NCBI RefSeq assembly: GCF_004770905.1
Contig: NZ_RQHT01000014.1
Location: forward strand, 558,001 to 622,000
From: Leptospira bandrabouensis
Lineage (GTDB): Bacteria > Spirochaetota > Leptospiria > Leptospirales > Leptospiraceae
Direction: 5' to 3'
Length of the DNA stretch: 64,000 nt
In this document: piece after piece, positions 1 to 8,850 of the stretch
Numbering within the stretch: position 1 is the stretch's first letter
Layout of the letters: every line of letters begins with the position of its first letter
Program-made: the position numbers and the translations under genes
The notes under the pieces: model-generated
The model's input: the letters and a program-made list of their open reading frames with translations, nothing else
Databases searched by the model: none
Told to the model about the DNA's origin: nothing

Positions 1-1671
1 TCTGTATTTAGGTTTATCACTTTTTTCTCTTTTGTAGCAGCACTTCTATTTTGTTATCTGAGCCACCAAACTTGGAAAGAGTATGTATATTCACTTTTCA
101 TTCTTTTGCCTTTTCTATATTTAGTTCAGTTATATTCTAAACGCAAAATTCAAATCCAATATGCCAAAAAAACAAACTCATTGATTTTAGAAGAGCTGGC
201 AAAACTCCGTGGTGAGTTTAAAAAAATCAAAACACGAGAAATTTGGGAGTATCCTGAAAGTGTCAGAAACCATCCCCTTTCGATTGATTTGGATCTTTGC
301 ACCAAACAAGGATTTTTGGGGATTTATGATACTACCATCACGGAAGTGGGATTTCAGACCTACCTCAAACGTTTTTTACAAGAACCCATCGAAGATCCAA
401 AACTCCAATCCCGTGCCGAGGAAGTTCGAGACATTCTAAATAAAAATTCCACTTATGCCTACCATCTCCTGCGTAAGTTTTTAGTACCGGATACAGAACC
501 TAACGAAAAAGTATCATTACCGCCAGTACAGAAGGAAGATTCCTTTTGGAAAAAAAGAAGGTTTTTAAAGGTTTTTTTCCCTATTTGGGGAGTATTTTCT
601 CCGATTTATTTGGTTCTCGGATTGTTATTTGACTTACCCCTCCTCCCACTCTTTCTACTTGGGAATGGAATTTTGTTTGTGAGTTATCGCCGTGATTCCT
701 TAAAACAATGGAAAGAGATTAAGGCACTATCTTCTGGTGCTACCCGGTTTCAAAAAACTTTTATTTATTTGGCAAAAGAAAGAAAAACCACCAAACAAAT
801 GATAGGTCAAATTTCCTCACTCGGTGATTCCTCCGAGTTACTCATTTCTCCCTTACCCCATCTGATATTAAATCTTTTATGTTTGTGGGATCTTTGGAAA
901 ATAAAATCCCTAGAAAAATGGAAAAATAAATTTGCAAATCTTTGGAATGATCTTCAAATTCAAATTTTAAAAACAGATTCCTTACTTCCTTTTGTGAATT
1001 TTGGTTTTTTGTTTCCAGAAGCTCGTTTTGCAGAACTCGCTCCACAAGGAACTATTAGTGCCGATAGTTTAGTCCATCCTCTCCTTCCAAAGTCAAGCCG
1101 AGTGTTTAATCCTCTCACCCCAATGGAACCGGGAGATCTAATGATTGTTACTGGGTCTAATATGAGTGGTAAAACTACTTACCTTAGATCTATAGCCATG
1201 TCTTTGTTACTTGCAGGTTCTGGAGCGCCAGTGCTCGGCTCTAATTTTAAATTTCCAAAATTTAAAATTCATACATTGATTCGTTCTCAAGATTCAATGG
1301 AGGACGGAGTTTCTTTTTTTTACAGCGAAGTAAGAAGATTGTCTTCGATCATCCAAACAGCAGAACATTCCGACCAAGTCCCCGTTTTATTTTTAGATGA
1401 AATTCTAAAAGGAACCAATTCTAAAGAACGTTATATTGCAACGAGAGAGATACTTTCTGTCTTAAGGGAAAAACAAACCATTGTATTTTTAACTACACAT
1501 GATTTGAAACTGGCAGAAATTTCTTGGGCCAAAAGATTTCATTTCACTGAATTAGAAGTAGGTGGCCAAATGGATTTTGATTACAAAATTCGAAATGGGG
1601 TCTCCGGTTCCACAAACGCACTAAAAATTCTAAAAAAAGAAGGGATTCCGATTCGAAACGAAGAGGAGTAA
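1..1671 (+). CDS. MutS-like DNA-binding ATPase, 5' partial
   Basis: The reading frame is open from base 1, so the gene begins upstream of the window; the first start-like codon inside is a TTG at 106. The visible part has a hydrophobic region (codons for IYLVLGLLFDLPLLPLFLLG near base 610-660) and a C-terminal MutS domain V ATPase. The Walker A is GSNMSGKTTYLRS (about bases 1153-1190), the Walker B is VLFLDEILKGTN (about 1384-1420), and the switch histidine lies in TTHDLKLAE. The N-terminal mismatch-recognition domains of true MutS are absent, and the membrane-like segments resemble the MutS-related proteins of spirochaetes and Bacteroidetes, whose role is not established. It converges on the AsmA-like gene. 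ATPase family membership is firm; a repair function is not. Confidence 0.85.
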   Translation, partial: SVFRFITFFSFVAALLFCYLSHQTWKEYVYSLFILLPFLYLVQLYSKRKIQIQYAKKTNSLILEELAKLRGEFKKIKTREIWEYPESVRNHPLSIDLDLCTKQGFLGIYDTTITEVGFQTYLKRFLQEPIEDPKLQSRAEEVRDILNKNSTYAYHLLRKFLVPDTEPNEKVSLPPVQKEDSFWKKRRFLKVFFPIWGVFSPIYLVLGLLFDLPLLPLFLLGNGILFVSYRRDSLKQWKEIKALSSGATRFQKTFIYLAKERKTTKQMIGQISSLGDSSELLISPLPHLILNLLCLWDLWKIKSLEKWKNKFANLWNDLQIQILKTDSLLPFVNFGFLFPEARFAELAPQGTISADSLVHPLLPKSSRVFNPLTPMEPGDLMIVTGSNMSGKTTYLRSIAMSLLLAGSGAPVLGSNFKFPKFKIHTLIRSQDSMEDGVSFFYSEVRRLSSIIQTAEHSDQVPVLFLDEILKGTNSKERYIATREILSVLREKQTIVFLTTHDLKLAEISWAKRFHFTELEVGGQMDFDYKIRNGVSGSTNALKILKKEGIPIRNEEE

Positions 1672-1719
1672 AGGTTTTGGTTTAAAAACTATCAACCAAA
1701 GAAACTTTACTAAACTAGA

Positions 1720-3801
1720 TTATTCGTCCGTTTTCCCTTCCTCATCTTTTCCACCAAACAGAGATTTAATTCCTCTCCAACCTTTTTGTACTCCGCCTGT
1801 AACATTATCCACGGCTTTGTTTACATATTCAGACATGGCAGATCCTGCAATTCCACCAACTGCAGCACCAGCAGGACTTGCTAAAAAAATTGTTCCTGCA
1901 TAAACAGAACCAAGCCAAATAGGATCGATAAATGGCGTTGAAACTCCGTATGTTCCTCGATAAATAATAGGAAGTTTTAAGGCTCTTCCGGCAACTCCAG
2001 GAAAACCTACAGTGAATTTCATATCGATGTTCTTATTGAAAGCAATTTTGCCACCGCCAGAACCCGCAATTCCATCTGCTTTTAGATTAAAATTTGTAAC
2101 TTCAATGGTTTCTTTTGCGTAACGGAAATCAAACTTGAGTTCGTTATACGGTGTTGCTCGACTAAAATCCACTTTTTTTAAATTGATTACACTTCCAATC
2201 GAACTGATTGGTTTTAAAATATTTGTATAACTTAACAATTCACCATTCTTTGCATTGATATTACCAGTGATTTGTAAGTTATTAACAAGTGTTTCTTCTG
2301 TATCAGCAGGCGAATTCAAAACAAATTCAGAATCTAACTTTCCTGTTATGGGAGAAATTTTAAAAAGATCGGATAAAATCGGTGCTATCGCTAAATTTTT
2401 AACATTCCCTTTGATTTCGAGGCCAGCGTTATTTCCCCATAAATAATGCCCTGTTCCAAGAGCCATTCCTTCATAAGCCCTTAATTCATATTTTGTGATA
2501 TTTAATTTTCTTTTTGCATAATGAACATTTAATTTCAAAGAATCAGCATGAAAGTCTCCAGCATTTAGATTTCTTAAATTTAAATTCAAATACATATTCA
2601 TTCGATTCACATAACCAGTGCTAGGAATGTCTCTTGTTAAAATGGATTTTTCAAAATCTGGATCGATCCAAATTTTTATTACTTTAATGATGCTTGGAAC
2701 ATCCAAATAATCGGAAGTTCCTTCAAATGAAATTGTTGGAGATAATGGAGGTTTTAAAAAGTTTACATATCCCGAACCATTTAACTTGGATTTTCCTTTC
2801 CAATCTACAACGATATTAGCAAATGACAACTTATCTTCGCGAATATCATAGTTCATGATTGTTGAAACTTGACCATCAGCAAAGGTTTTACCATCTCGCA
2901 ATGCTAAATCACGAATATGCAATCGATCGACAACTGCATAAATTTTTGTATCGTCCCTTTTATAAAAGGGAATATTCCCAGTTGTTTTTAGAAATCTTAA
3001 ATCCCCATACGTAAATATAATCAATATATCATGAAGATCGATTCCTTTTAAATTTTGAAATGAGAACTCACCCTCTAGTCTTGATGATTCATAACTCATT
3101 TCTTCAGTTACAAAAGTCATATTTGTACTGAATGAAATTGGTTCGTCATTTAACTTGCCATAGATATAAACATCCAAATTTCTAATCTTTCGATCTAATT
3201 GAAAACTAGTTTCCCAGAGATACAATTTGATATTACGAGAGTATAGTTTGTCTTCAAAGAGGATTGTGATGTTTTTGATTTCGATTTGGTTTACAAAGTT
3301 TGCAAAAACTTTTGAGAAATAATACTTTGTTTCTGATTCTGTTACTTCTTCAGTAGGATTTGGGGATTCTATTTTGGGTGGTTCCGATGGCGAAAGGATT
3401 CGTTCAAAAAGTGGAAAAGATTCGTCCTTTTCGCGCACAATTTCAACTGTCCCTGTATTGAGATAAATCTTTTTTATTTCTAGAGGTTTACCAATAAAGA
3501 CACCATAATAAACTTCGATCCTAAGTTTGTGGACTTGAATCAACTCATCGTTATTTTTGGAAACCGTAACCCCTGAGAGTTCAATACCAGGAAAAGGAAA
3601 AAAAACAGGTTCTGAAGTTTGGTAGTTCACCTCAAGGCCTGTTAGTTGGTTTGTTGTCTCTAGAATTAAATTTTTATAATAGTCTGCATCTGCTATCAGT
3701 GGATACAGAATAAAAAACATAGTCATCGAAACTACAAAAATAGAAGTCAGCAAAATTTTACCGACAACGCCTTTGATTTTGTCACGAATGCTTAATTTCA
3801 T
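1720..3801 (-). CDS. AsmA-like envelope protein
   Basis: A 693-residue protein with one N-terminal membrane anchor (about residues 14-36) followed by a long beta-rich periplasmic region. The early segment (PFPGIELSGVTVSKN) and the C-terminal repeats (GNINAKNGELL, LKADGIAGSGGGKIAFN) are typical of the AsmA/YhdP/TamB family. Family members are known or proposed to bridge the periplasm and move or organise lipids and outer-membrane components. The extreme C-terminus is glycine-rich and then charged. It starts 8 bp after the upstream ATPase gene and is the last gene of a minus-strand operon that begins near 10879, so it is probably co-transcribed with a Yej-type transporter. The family call is fairly secure; the substrate is unknown. 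Confidence 0.8.
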   Translation of the reverse strand: MKLSIRDKIKGVVGKILLTSIFVVSMTMFFILYPLIADADYYKNLILETTNQLTGLEVNYQTSEPVFFPFPGIELSGVTVSKNNDELIQVHKLRIEVYYGVFIGKPLEIKKIYLNTGTVEIVREKDESFPLFERILSPSEPPKIESPNPTEEVTESETKYYFSKVFANFVNQIEIKNITILFEDKLYSRNIKLYLWETSFQLDRKIRNLDVYIYGKLNDEPISFSTNMTFVTEEMSYESSRLEGEFSFQNLKGIDLHDILIIFTYGDLRFLKTTGNIPFYKRDDTKIYAVVDRLHIRDLALRDGKTFADGQVSTIMNYDIREDKLSFANIVVDWKGKSKLNGSGYVNFLKPPLSPTISFEGTSDYLDVPSIIKVIKIWIDPDFEKSILTRDIPSTGYVNRMNMYLNLNLRNLNAGDFHADSLKLNVHYAKRKLNITKYELRAYEGMALGTGHYLWGNNAGLEIKGNVKNLAIAPILSDLFKISPITGKLDSEFVLNSPADTEETLVNNLQITGNINAKNGELLSYTNILKPISSIGSVINLKKVDFSRATPYNELKFDFRYAKETIEVTNFNLKADGIAGSGGGKIAFNKNIDMKFTVGFPGVAGRALKLPIIYRGTYGVSTPFIDPIWLGSVYAGTIFLASPAGAAVGGIAGSAMSEYVNKAVDNVTGGVQKGWRGIKSLFGGKDEEGKTDE

Positions 3802-3808
3802 TAGAATT

Positions 3809-4780
3809 CTATAACAAGGGGAAATGGCATTTTACTCTACGTGTTGGTGTAGGAAATGTTTCCACAGGTTCTTCCATTTTACAAATATCTTGAACCATAG
3901 GACATCTTGTATGGAATCTACAACCACGTGGTTTGTTCATCAAACTAGGAATTTCACCAACTAAAGGATGTGAAATTTTGGTTCTATCTTTAAGATCAAA
4001 ACTAGCTGAGAACAATGCCTTTGTATAAGGATGTAATGGTTTTTGTGAGATCTCGTCACGACTACATTCCTCTACAATTTGTCCTAAATACATGACAGCG
4101 ATTCGATCCGATACATGTTTTACTATGTTCAAGTCATGAGATATAAACAAATAAGATAGACCAAATTTCTCACGTAATAACAAAATATTATTAATTACTT
4201 GTGCTTGGGTAGAAATATCTAAAGCAGAAACTGCTTCATCGCAAACAACCAGACTTGGTTCTAAAATTAAAGCGCGAGCAATGGCAATCCTTTGTCTCTG
4301 CCCACCACTAAACTCATGAGGATAACGATGTAAAATATCTGCAGGCAAATTGACTTCCGCAAGTGCCTTTATTGCTTTTTCTTTTTTATCCGCAGCAGAA
4401 TGATTGGAAAAATGAATTTGGAGACCTTCCGTAATAATTTCTTCGATCGTAAAACGAGGGTTTAGCGAAGAATATGGATCCTGAAAGACAACTTGGATTT
4501 TCCTTTTTAGTGCTTTTAATTTTTCTTTGGGAATGTTTTTAATTTCCTGATTCTCAAATTGGATGGATCCTGAATCAAAAGGTAATAAGGACAAAATGGC
4601 CCTTCCTATCGTAGATTTACCACAACCCGATTCACCAACGAGGCCTAGAATTTTTCCTTCTGGGATTGTAAAACTGACTCCTTCCACAGCAACAAGACGC
4701 TTAGTAGAAAAAGAAAGTGATTGGGATTGTTTATAAGAAACTACCAAATCTTTTACATTAAGCACTTTCCTTTCCTCCAT
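3809..4780 (-). CDS. ABC transporter ATPase, OppF/YejF C-half type
   Basis: A 323-residue ATPase of the peptide/nickel (Opp/Dpp) importer class. Visible motifs are Walker [10 protein letters not shown] (about residues 53-61), a Q-loop in [11 protein letters not shown], the signature [15 protein letters not shown], Walker [13 protein letters not shown] and the switch region [11 protein letters not shown]. The C-terminal oligopeptide-transporter extension is present, with the cysteine-bearing motif GCRFHTRCP. The gene overlaps the preceding ATPase gene by 23 bp. In E. coli the two ATPase halves are fused in YejF; here they are separate, as in OppD/OppF. It should energise the permease pair encoded just upstream. 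Confidence 0.93.
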   Translation of the reverse strand: MEERKVLNVKDLVVSYKQSQSLSFSTKRLVAVEGVSFTIPEGKILGLVGESGCGKSTIGRAILSLLPFDSGSIQFENQEIKNIPKEKLKALKRKIQVVFQDPYSSLNPRFTIEEIITEGLQIHFSNHSAADKKEKAIKALAEVNLPADILHRYPHEFSGGQRQRIAIARALILEPSLVVCDEAVSALDISTQAQVINNILLLREKFGLSYLFISHDLNIVKHVSDRIAVMYLGQIVEECSRDEISQKPLHPYTKALFSASFDLKDRTKISHPLVGEIPSLMNKPRGCRFHTRCPMVQDICKMEEPVETFPTPTRRVKCHFPLL

Positions 4781-5747
4781 ATAAAAAACATTCTACTGAC
4801 TGGTTATCAGATAAAGAAATAACCTTCGGAATCGACTCACTACAAATAGGTAGTTTATCATTACAGCGAGTATGGAATCGACAACCAGTTGGGTAAGATT
4901 TTGGAGAAGGAACAATTCCTTCAATGGTCACAAGTTTTTTGCCAATGTTTTCATGTGTTGGGTAAGCAGCGATTAATGCTTGTGTATAAGGATGTTTTGG
5001 GGTATCAATGATTTGACCTACACTTCCTTGTTCAATGATCCGTCCTGCATACATCACGGCAATCCGATCTGCTATATGACTAACAAGTCCAATGTCATGG
5101 GAAATAAACAGTACTGACATCCCATTTTCTTTTCGTAAGTCTTTTAGAAGTTCTATCAATTGTAATTGGATGGTAACATCAATGGCGCTTGTTGGTTCAT
5201 CTGCGATTAAAACTTTAGGATCACACATAAGTGCCATTGCAATACAAACTCTTTGTAACATACCACCCGAAAATTGATTCGGATACTGCCCTAACCTAAG
5301 TTTGGCATCGGTAATCCCTACTCTTTCCAATAAGTAAATTGCCTTTTCTTCTGCCTCTTTTTTGGAACCAAGACCATGTAATAAAAAACCTTCAGTGAGT
5401 TGAGCCCCAATTTTATGAAGAGGATTTAAGGCAGAAAAAGGTTCCTGAAATACATAAGAAATCTTTTTTCCTCTGACAGACATTAGGTGCTCGGAAGACA
5501 TTTTGAGTAAATCATGTTCTTCAAATAAAATTGATCCGGTAGGATACAATGTGGTATTAGATGGCAACAACTTTGTGAGTGCCAAACTTGTAATCGATTT
5601 TCCGCAACCAGATTCGCCGACAAGAGCTAAGGTTTCGCCCTTTGCCAGATAAAAATTAACATTATCAACTATAGGTAAAATTCCATCGTCAGTTTTGATT
5701 TGGATGGTAAGGTCATTTACTTGGATGGCTTTATCAATTTCTTTCAT
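4758..5747 (-). CDS. ABC transporter ATPase, OppD/YejF N-half type
   Basis: A 329-residue ATPase of the oligopeptide importer class with Walker [11 protein letters not shown]-loop [11 protein letters not shown], signature [15 protein letters not shown], Walker [13 protein letters not shown] and switch [11 protein letters not shown]. The C-terminal oligopeptide extension carries GCRFHTRCN. The serine-to-isoleucine change after the Walker A lysine and serine is common in OppD-type subunits. Its start overlaps the end of the YejE-like permease gene by 4 bp (ATGA), and its end overlaps the next ATPase gene by 23 bp, so translational coupling is likely. Together with its neighbour it forms the heterodimeric motor of one importer. 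Confidence 0.93.
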   Translation of the reverse strand: MKEIDKAIQVNDLTIQIKTDDGILPIVDNVNFYLAKGETLALVGESGCGKSITSLALTKLLPSNTTLYPTGSILFEEHDLLKMSSEHLMSVRGKKISYVFQEPFSALNPLHKIGAQLTEGFLLHGLGSKKEAEEKAIYLLERVGITDAKLRLGQYPNQFSGGMLQRVCIAMALMCDPKVLIADEPTSAIDVTIQLQLIELLKDLRKENGMSVLFISHDIGLVSHIADRIAVMYAGRIIEQGSVGQIIDTPKHPYTQALIAAYPTHENIGKKLVTIEGIVPSPKSYPTGCRFHTRCNDKLPICSESIPKVISLSDNQSVECFLYGGKESA

Positions 5748-6793
5748 TCGTAAGCCACCTTGTCTTTGGGATCAAATGCATCACGGAGTCCTTCCCCAAC
5801 AAATGCTGAAAACAAAATCGTTAAAAATAATGCCACAGAAGGAAAGGTAATCAACCACCATGCCGTTAACCTCTCTCTTCCTTGCCCGATCAGCTCACCC
5901 CAGGAAGGATTCGGTGCGGGAATACCATATCCCAAAAAGTCCAAAGCAGAAAGAACGGAAATGGCAGAGATTAGAATAAAAGGTAAGAAGGTGACAAGTG
6001 GTGTAATCGAATTTGGCAACAAATGTCGCATAATGATGGAAAACGAAGAGGCACCTAAAGTTTTTGCTGCATCAACAAACTGCTGGTTGCGAAGTTTTAA
6101 AAACTCACCTCTCATATAATAACTTAACCCTATCCAACTCAACGAACCATAGGTAACAATAAGGACCATAAACCCTCTTCCAAAAAAAGAACCCATGATT
6201 AGAATCAGATATAAAAATGGAATCGCAGAAAGTATTTCGATGATTCGTTGTAAAAATAAATCCAATCTGCCCATAAAATATCCTTGGATCCCTCCGATAA
6301 TGGAAGCTAAAAGAATCTCAACAATGATCAAAATTAAACTAAATGTCATCGCAATTCTATATCCATAGATGATTCGAGTAAAAACATCCCTACCCCTATC
6401 ATCTGTACCCATCCAATGGCGTAAGTTTGGTTTTGATGGAGGATTGGTTCCTTCTTCTAAACTATCTAAATTGTCTTCATTGACTCCAAAAGGAATGGGA
6501 GGGAATATCATATAGTTTGAAGAGTTTGTAAATTGTTCTTGTCTGTTTAATTTTTTATAATTTGGCTCTGTTAAATTATTTCCGCCAAATTTTGTTTCTG
6601 GATAAAAACTAAAAATAGGAAAAGAAACACTTCCTTCAAATACCACAAAAAGTGGTTTGTTGTTTATGAGTAATGGAGAAAACAAAGACAAAATATAAGT
6701 GTAAAAAAGTATTAACATCGAGTAATAAGCTCGTTTATTTTTTTTAAACTTCTCCCACTTACGAACGTTTGCCGGATTTGAAATAAAGTTCAT
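5744..6793 (-). CDS. yejE: ABC transporter permease, YejE-like
   Basis: A 349-residue inner-membrane permease. The first membrane segment (about residues 25-45) is followed by a long periplasmic stretch containing [15 protein letters not shown], which resembles the equivalent region of E. coli YejE and is absent from DppC/OppC. Then comes the conserved [17 protein letters not shown] entry to the transport core. The cytoplasmic coupling (EAA) motif is seen in [22 protein letters not shown]. coli YejABEF imports peptides including microcin C. The gene overlaps both neighbours by 4 bp. No YejA-type substrate-binding protein lies nearby, so the peptide role rests on the permease and ATPase families alone. 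Confidence 0.88.
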   Translation of the reverse strand: MNFISNPANVRKWEKFKKNKRAYYSMLILFYTYILSLFSPLLINNKPLFVVFEGSVSFPIFSFYPETKFGGNNLTEPNYKKLNRQEQFTNSSNYMIFPPIPFGVNEDNLDSLEEGTNPPSKPNLRHWMGTDDRGRDVFTRIIYGYRIAMTFSLILIIVEILLASIIGGIQGYFMGRLDLFLQRIIEILSAIPFLYLILIMGSFFGRGFMVLIVTYGSLSWIGLSYYMRGEFLKLRNQQFVDAAKTLGASSFSIIMRHLLPNSITPLVTFLPFILISAISVLSALDFLGYGIPAPNPSWGELIGQGRERLTAWWLITFPSVALFLTILFSAFVGEGLRDAFDPKDKVAYE

Positions 6794-7800
6794 TCGAAGT
6801 CAATCCTCGGATCAATGAGTATATAACAAAAGTCAGAGACTATCTTTCCAATTAGGCCGAGAAAACTTTGAGTTAAAAGTAAACCCATCATAAGATCTGT
6901 ATCCCTTTCTCTTACAGCTTCAAAACTTAAAAGACCCATCCCATCGATATTAAAAACCAACTCAATGAACAACGATCCAGAGAAAATTAAAGTTAAATTA
7001 CTTCCGAAACCTGTGGCGATAGGAATGAGTGAATTACGAAAAGCATGATGAAAAATGGAATCCGAAAAACTTAGTCCCTTCGAAACCGCAGTCCTAACAT
7101 ATTCTTTAGCAATTTGATCGAGTAGACTGTTTTTCATGAGTAGTGTAAGAACAGCAAAACTTCCAACCACATAACAAATCACAGGTAAAAACATATGCAT
7201 TAAGCGGTCTTTTACCTTTCCCCAAAAACTCAATTCTTCGTAAAAGTCTGAAACTTCGTGGCCCAATGGGAAAAAGGAAAAAACTTCTCCCGATGCAAAT
7301 AAATACAAAAGTAACATCGCAAAAGCAAAAACAGGAAGTGAATATGTGAAAAAGATTATAAAACTAGAAATAAAATCAAATCGACTCCCTTCCTTTAATG
7401 CTTTTTGAATTCCAAGAGGAATACAAATTAAATAAGTCAGAAAGAAACCTGATAAACCAAAGAATAATGAAATGGGAAGTTTTTCTACTATGAGGTCGGA
7501 TACTTTACGTGAGTGTAATCTTGACTCACCCAAATCAAATTGAACAATTTGTTTAAGCCAAAGTAAATAGGCAACTGGTGCTGGTTTGTCTAAATGAAGT
7601 CTTTGTTTGATGAGTTCAATTTCTTCCTGCGAAATTTGTTTGGTAGAAGCACCAGCTAAATTCCCAGAACCTTTTAGTTTTGCAATTTCGCTATTGAGTG
7701 GGCCACCCGGTGCAAAATGGGAGATCAAAAATACAAGGAAAGTGATTCCAAGTAAAGTAGGAAAGATAAGCAAAAAACGTTTTAGAAAATATTTCCACAT
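6790..7800 (-). CDS. yejB: ABC transporter permease, YejB-like
   Basis: A 336-residue permease of the DppB/OppB class. It begins with the standard first membrane helix ([20 protein letters not shown]) and the APGGP motif. The EAA loop is seen in [24 protein letters not shown], and the C-terminus [15 protein letters not shown] closely matches the end of E. coli YejB (ISYTLVDPRIDFEGR as I recall it). That match is the main reason for preferring Yej over Dpp/Opp. The gene starts 3 bp after the stop of the CrtC/AttH-like gene and overlaps the YejE gene by 4 bp. It belongs to the operon running from 10879 to 1720. Confidence 0.9.
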   Translation of the reverse strand: MWKYFLKRFLLIFPTLLGITFLVFLISHFAPGGPLNSEIAKLKGSGNLAGASTKQISQEEIELIKQRLHLDKPAPVAYLLWLKQIVQFDLGESRLHSRKVSDLIVEKLPISLFFGLSGFFLTYLICIPLGIQKALKEGSRFDFISSFIIFFTYSLPVFAFAMLLLYLFASGEVFSFFPLGHEVSDFYEELSFWGKVKDRLMHMFLPVICYVVGSFAVLTLLMKNSLLDQIAKEYVRTAVSKGLSFSDSIFHHAFRNSLIPIATGFGSNLTLIFSGSLFIELVFNIDGMGLLSFEAVRERDTDLMMGLLLTQSFLGLIGKIVSDFCYILIDPRIDFE

Positions 7801-7803
7801 GTC

Positions 7804-8850
7804 TTAAAACTCCCACCAGTCTTTTGACTTTTTGTAACCTTTCAATTCTAAATATCCTTTGGCTGATTTTTTTTGACTTAGATCTTCGGCCTCCACTCCA
7901 CCTTCCCAATAGATTGTGGATGTGGTTTTACTTCCATCAAACTCTTGTTCATTGAAAATGGGAGAAACCTTCCATTCCCCACCAGGAAACTTGATTTTCC
8001 AGTGGAGTGGGTATTCTATTTTTGTAACAGGACTTTTCCAGTAATGTCCAATGGGTTCCATTTGGATTTGCCCAGGTTCTTTCCAGTAAGTGGTTTTTCC
8101 TTCAGGATTTCGATAGGTTCCAAAAATTTCAGGAAAAGCTGAGTTAGATTCTCGAAACCGAAAAAAAACATAATCTCCACCGAGACTGTCCGAAAGACAA
8201 ATCCAATCCCAACCCGTTTCGCCTGTAGCAAGTGTAGGTAAGGACTTTGATTTTTTTTCGCTCCATTCGTGGTCCATCCAAGAAGTTCCAGAAACAATGG
8301 TTTCCTGTTTTCCGTTCAGAACTAAATGTCCTGTTGTGATAAGTCTCGGATAACTATAATAATACGAAAAGATATTGGGGTTTCTGTTCGACTTAATGGA
8401 AATACCATCTTTACCATGAACTAAAATCTTTCCGCTGCCTTTTAAGTCCAAATCGATACTCAAATTTTTTGATTTTGACCCAGCTGTTAAATGAAATTTA
8501 TCTTTGGAAATAATATTTAAATGATAGTCTCCACTATAAATGAATTGATCTGAATAACCAGAAAGATCACCTATACTTCGTTTGATGGTCTGCGATGTTT
8601 TGTGTTTTTTATTTGAAAAATCAGAAATTGCAAAATGAACAGGAAAAATTTCGGCTTCCCAATCCGAATCATCAGAAAGTTTTAAACGAAAAAAAGACAA
8701 TTCATATCCATATTGATTCCCGGTAGCAGACTCCAGAAAACCAACAAAGTAACACCATTCCAATCCGAATTCAGAATGAAAACTATGGTCTTTTGGGAAG
8801 GTAAAATGAAAAAAACAAAAAGAAAGGATTAAAATTTTTACTCTATTCAT
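7804..8850 (-). CDS. Exported CrtC/AttH-like (lipocalin-like) protein
   Basis: About 348 residues, using the ATG at 8850. That start gives a clear signal peptide (MNRVKILILSFCFFHFTFP) and an 8-bp overlap with the preceding stop; an in-frame ATG at 8907 would add 19 residues inside the upstream gene. The body carries hallmarks of the carotenoid 1,2-hydratase/AttH family: a GTSWMDHEWS motif in the middle, a tryptophan-rich segment (GETGWDWICLSDS) and a C-terminal beta-rich half. CrtC acts on carotenoids, but most family members have no proven reaction, and several are encoded with ABC transporters. Here it lies between a SpoIIE phosphatase gene and a Yej-type transporter. The family assignment is moderate to good; the reaction is unknown. 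Confidence 0.75.
   Translation of the reverse strand: MNRVKILILSFCFFHFTFPKDHSFHSEFGLEWCYFVGFLESATGNQYGYELSFFRLKLSDDSDWEAEIFPVHFAISDFSNKKHKTSQTIKRSIGDLSGYSDQFIYSGDYHLNIISKDKFHLTAGSKSKNLSIDLDLKGSGKILVHGKDGISIKSNRNPNIFSYYYSYPRLITTGHLVLNGKQETIVSGTSWMDHEWSEKKSKSLPTLATGETGWDWICLSDSLGGDYVFFRFRESNSAFPEIFGTYRNPEGKTTYWKEPGQIQMEPIGHYWKSPVTKIEYPLHWKIKFPGGEWKVSPIFNEQEFDGSKTTSTIYWEGGVEAEDLSQKKSAKGYLELKGYKKSKDWWEF

Noticed and set aside
1672..1719. Terminator between the MutS-like and AsmA-like genes
   Set aside because: TTTGGTT/AACCAAA can pair, but the stem is only seven mostly A-T pairs with a long loop and no good T-tract, so I did not list it.
5760..6119. Long plus-strand open frame opposite the YejE gene
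   Set aside because: It lies wholly inside a well-supported permease gene on the other strand and has no signal, motif or ribosome site.
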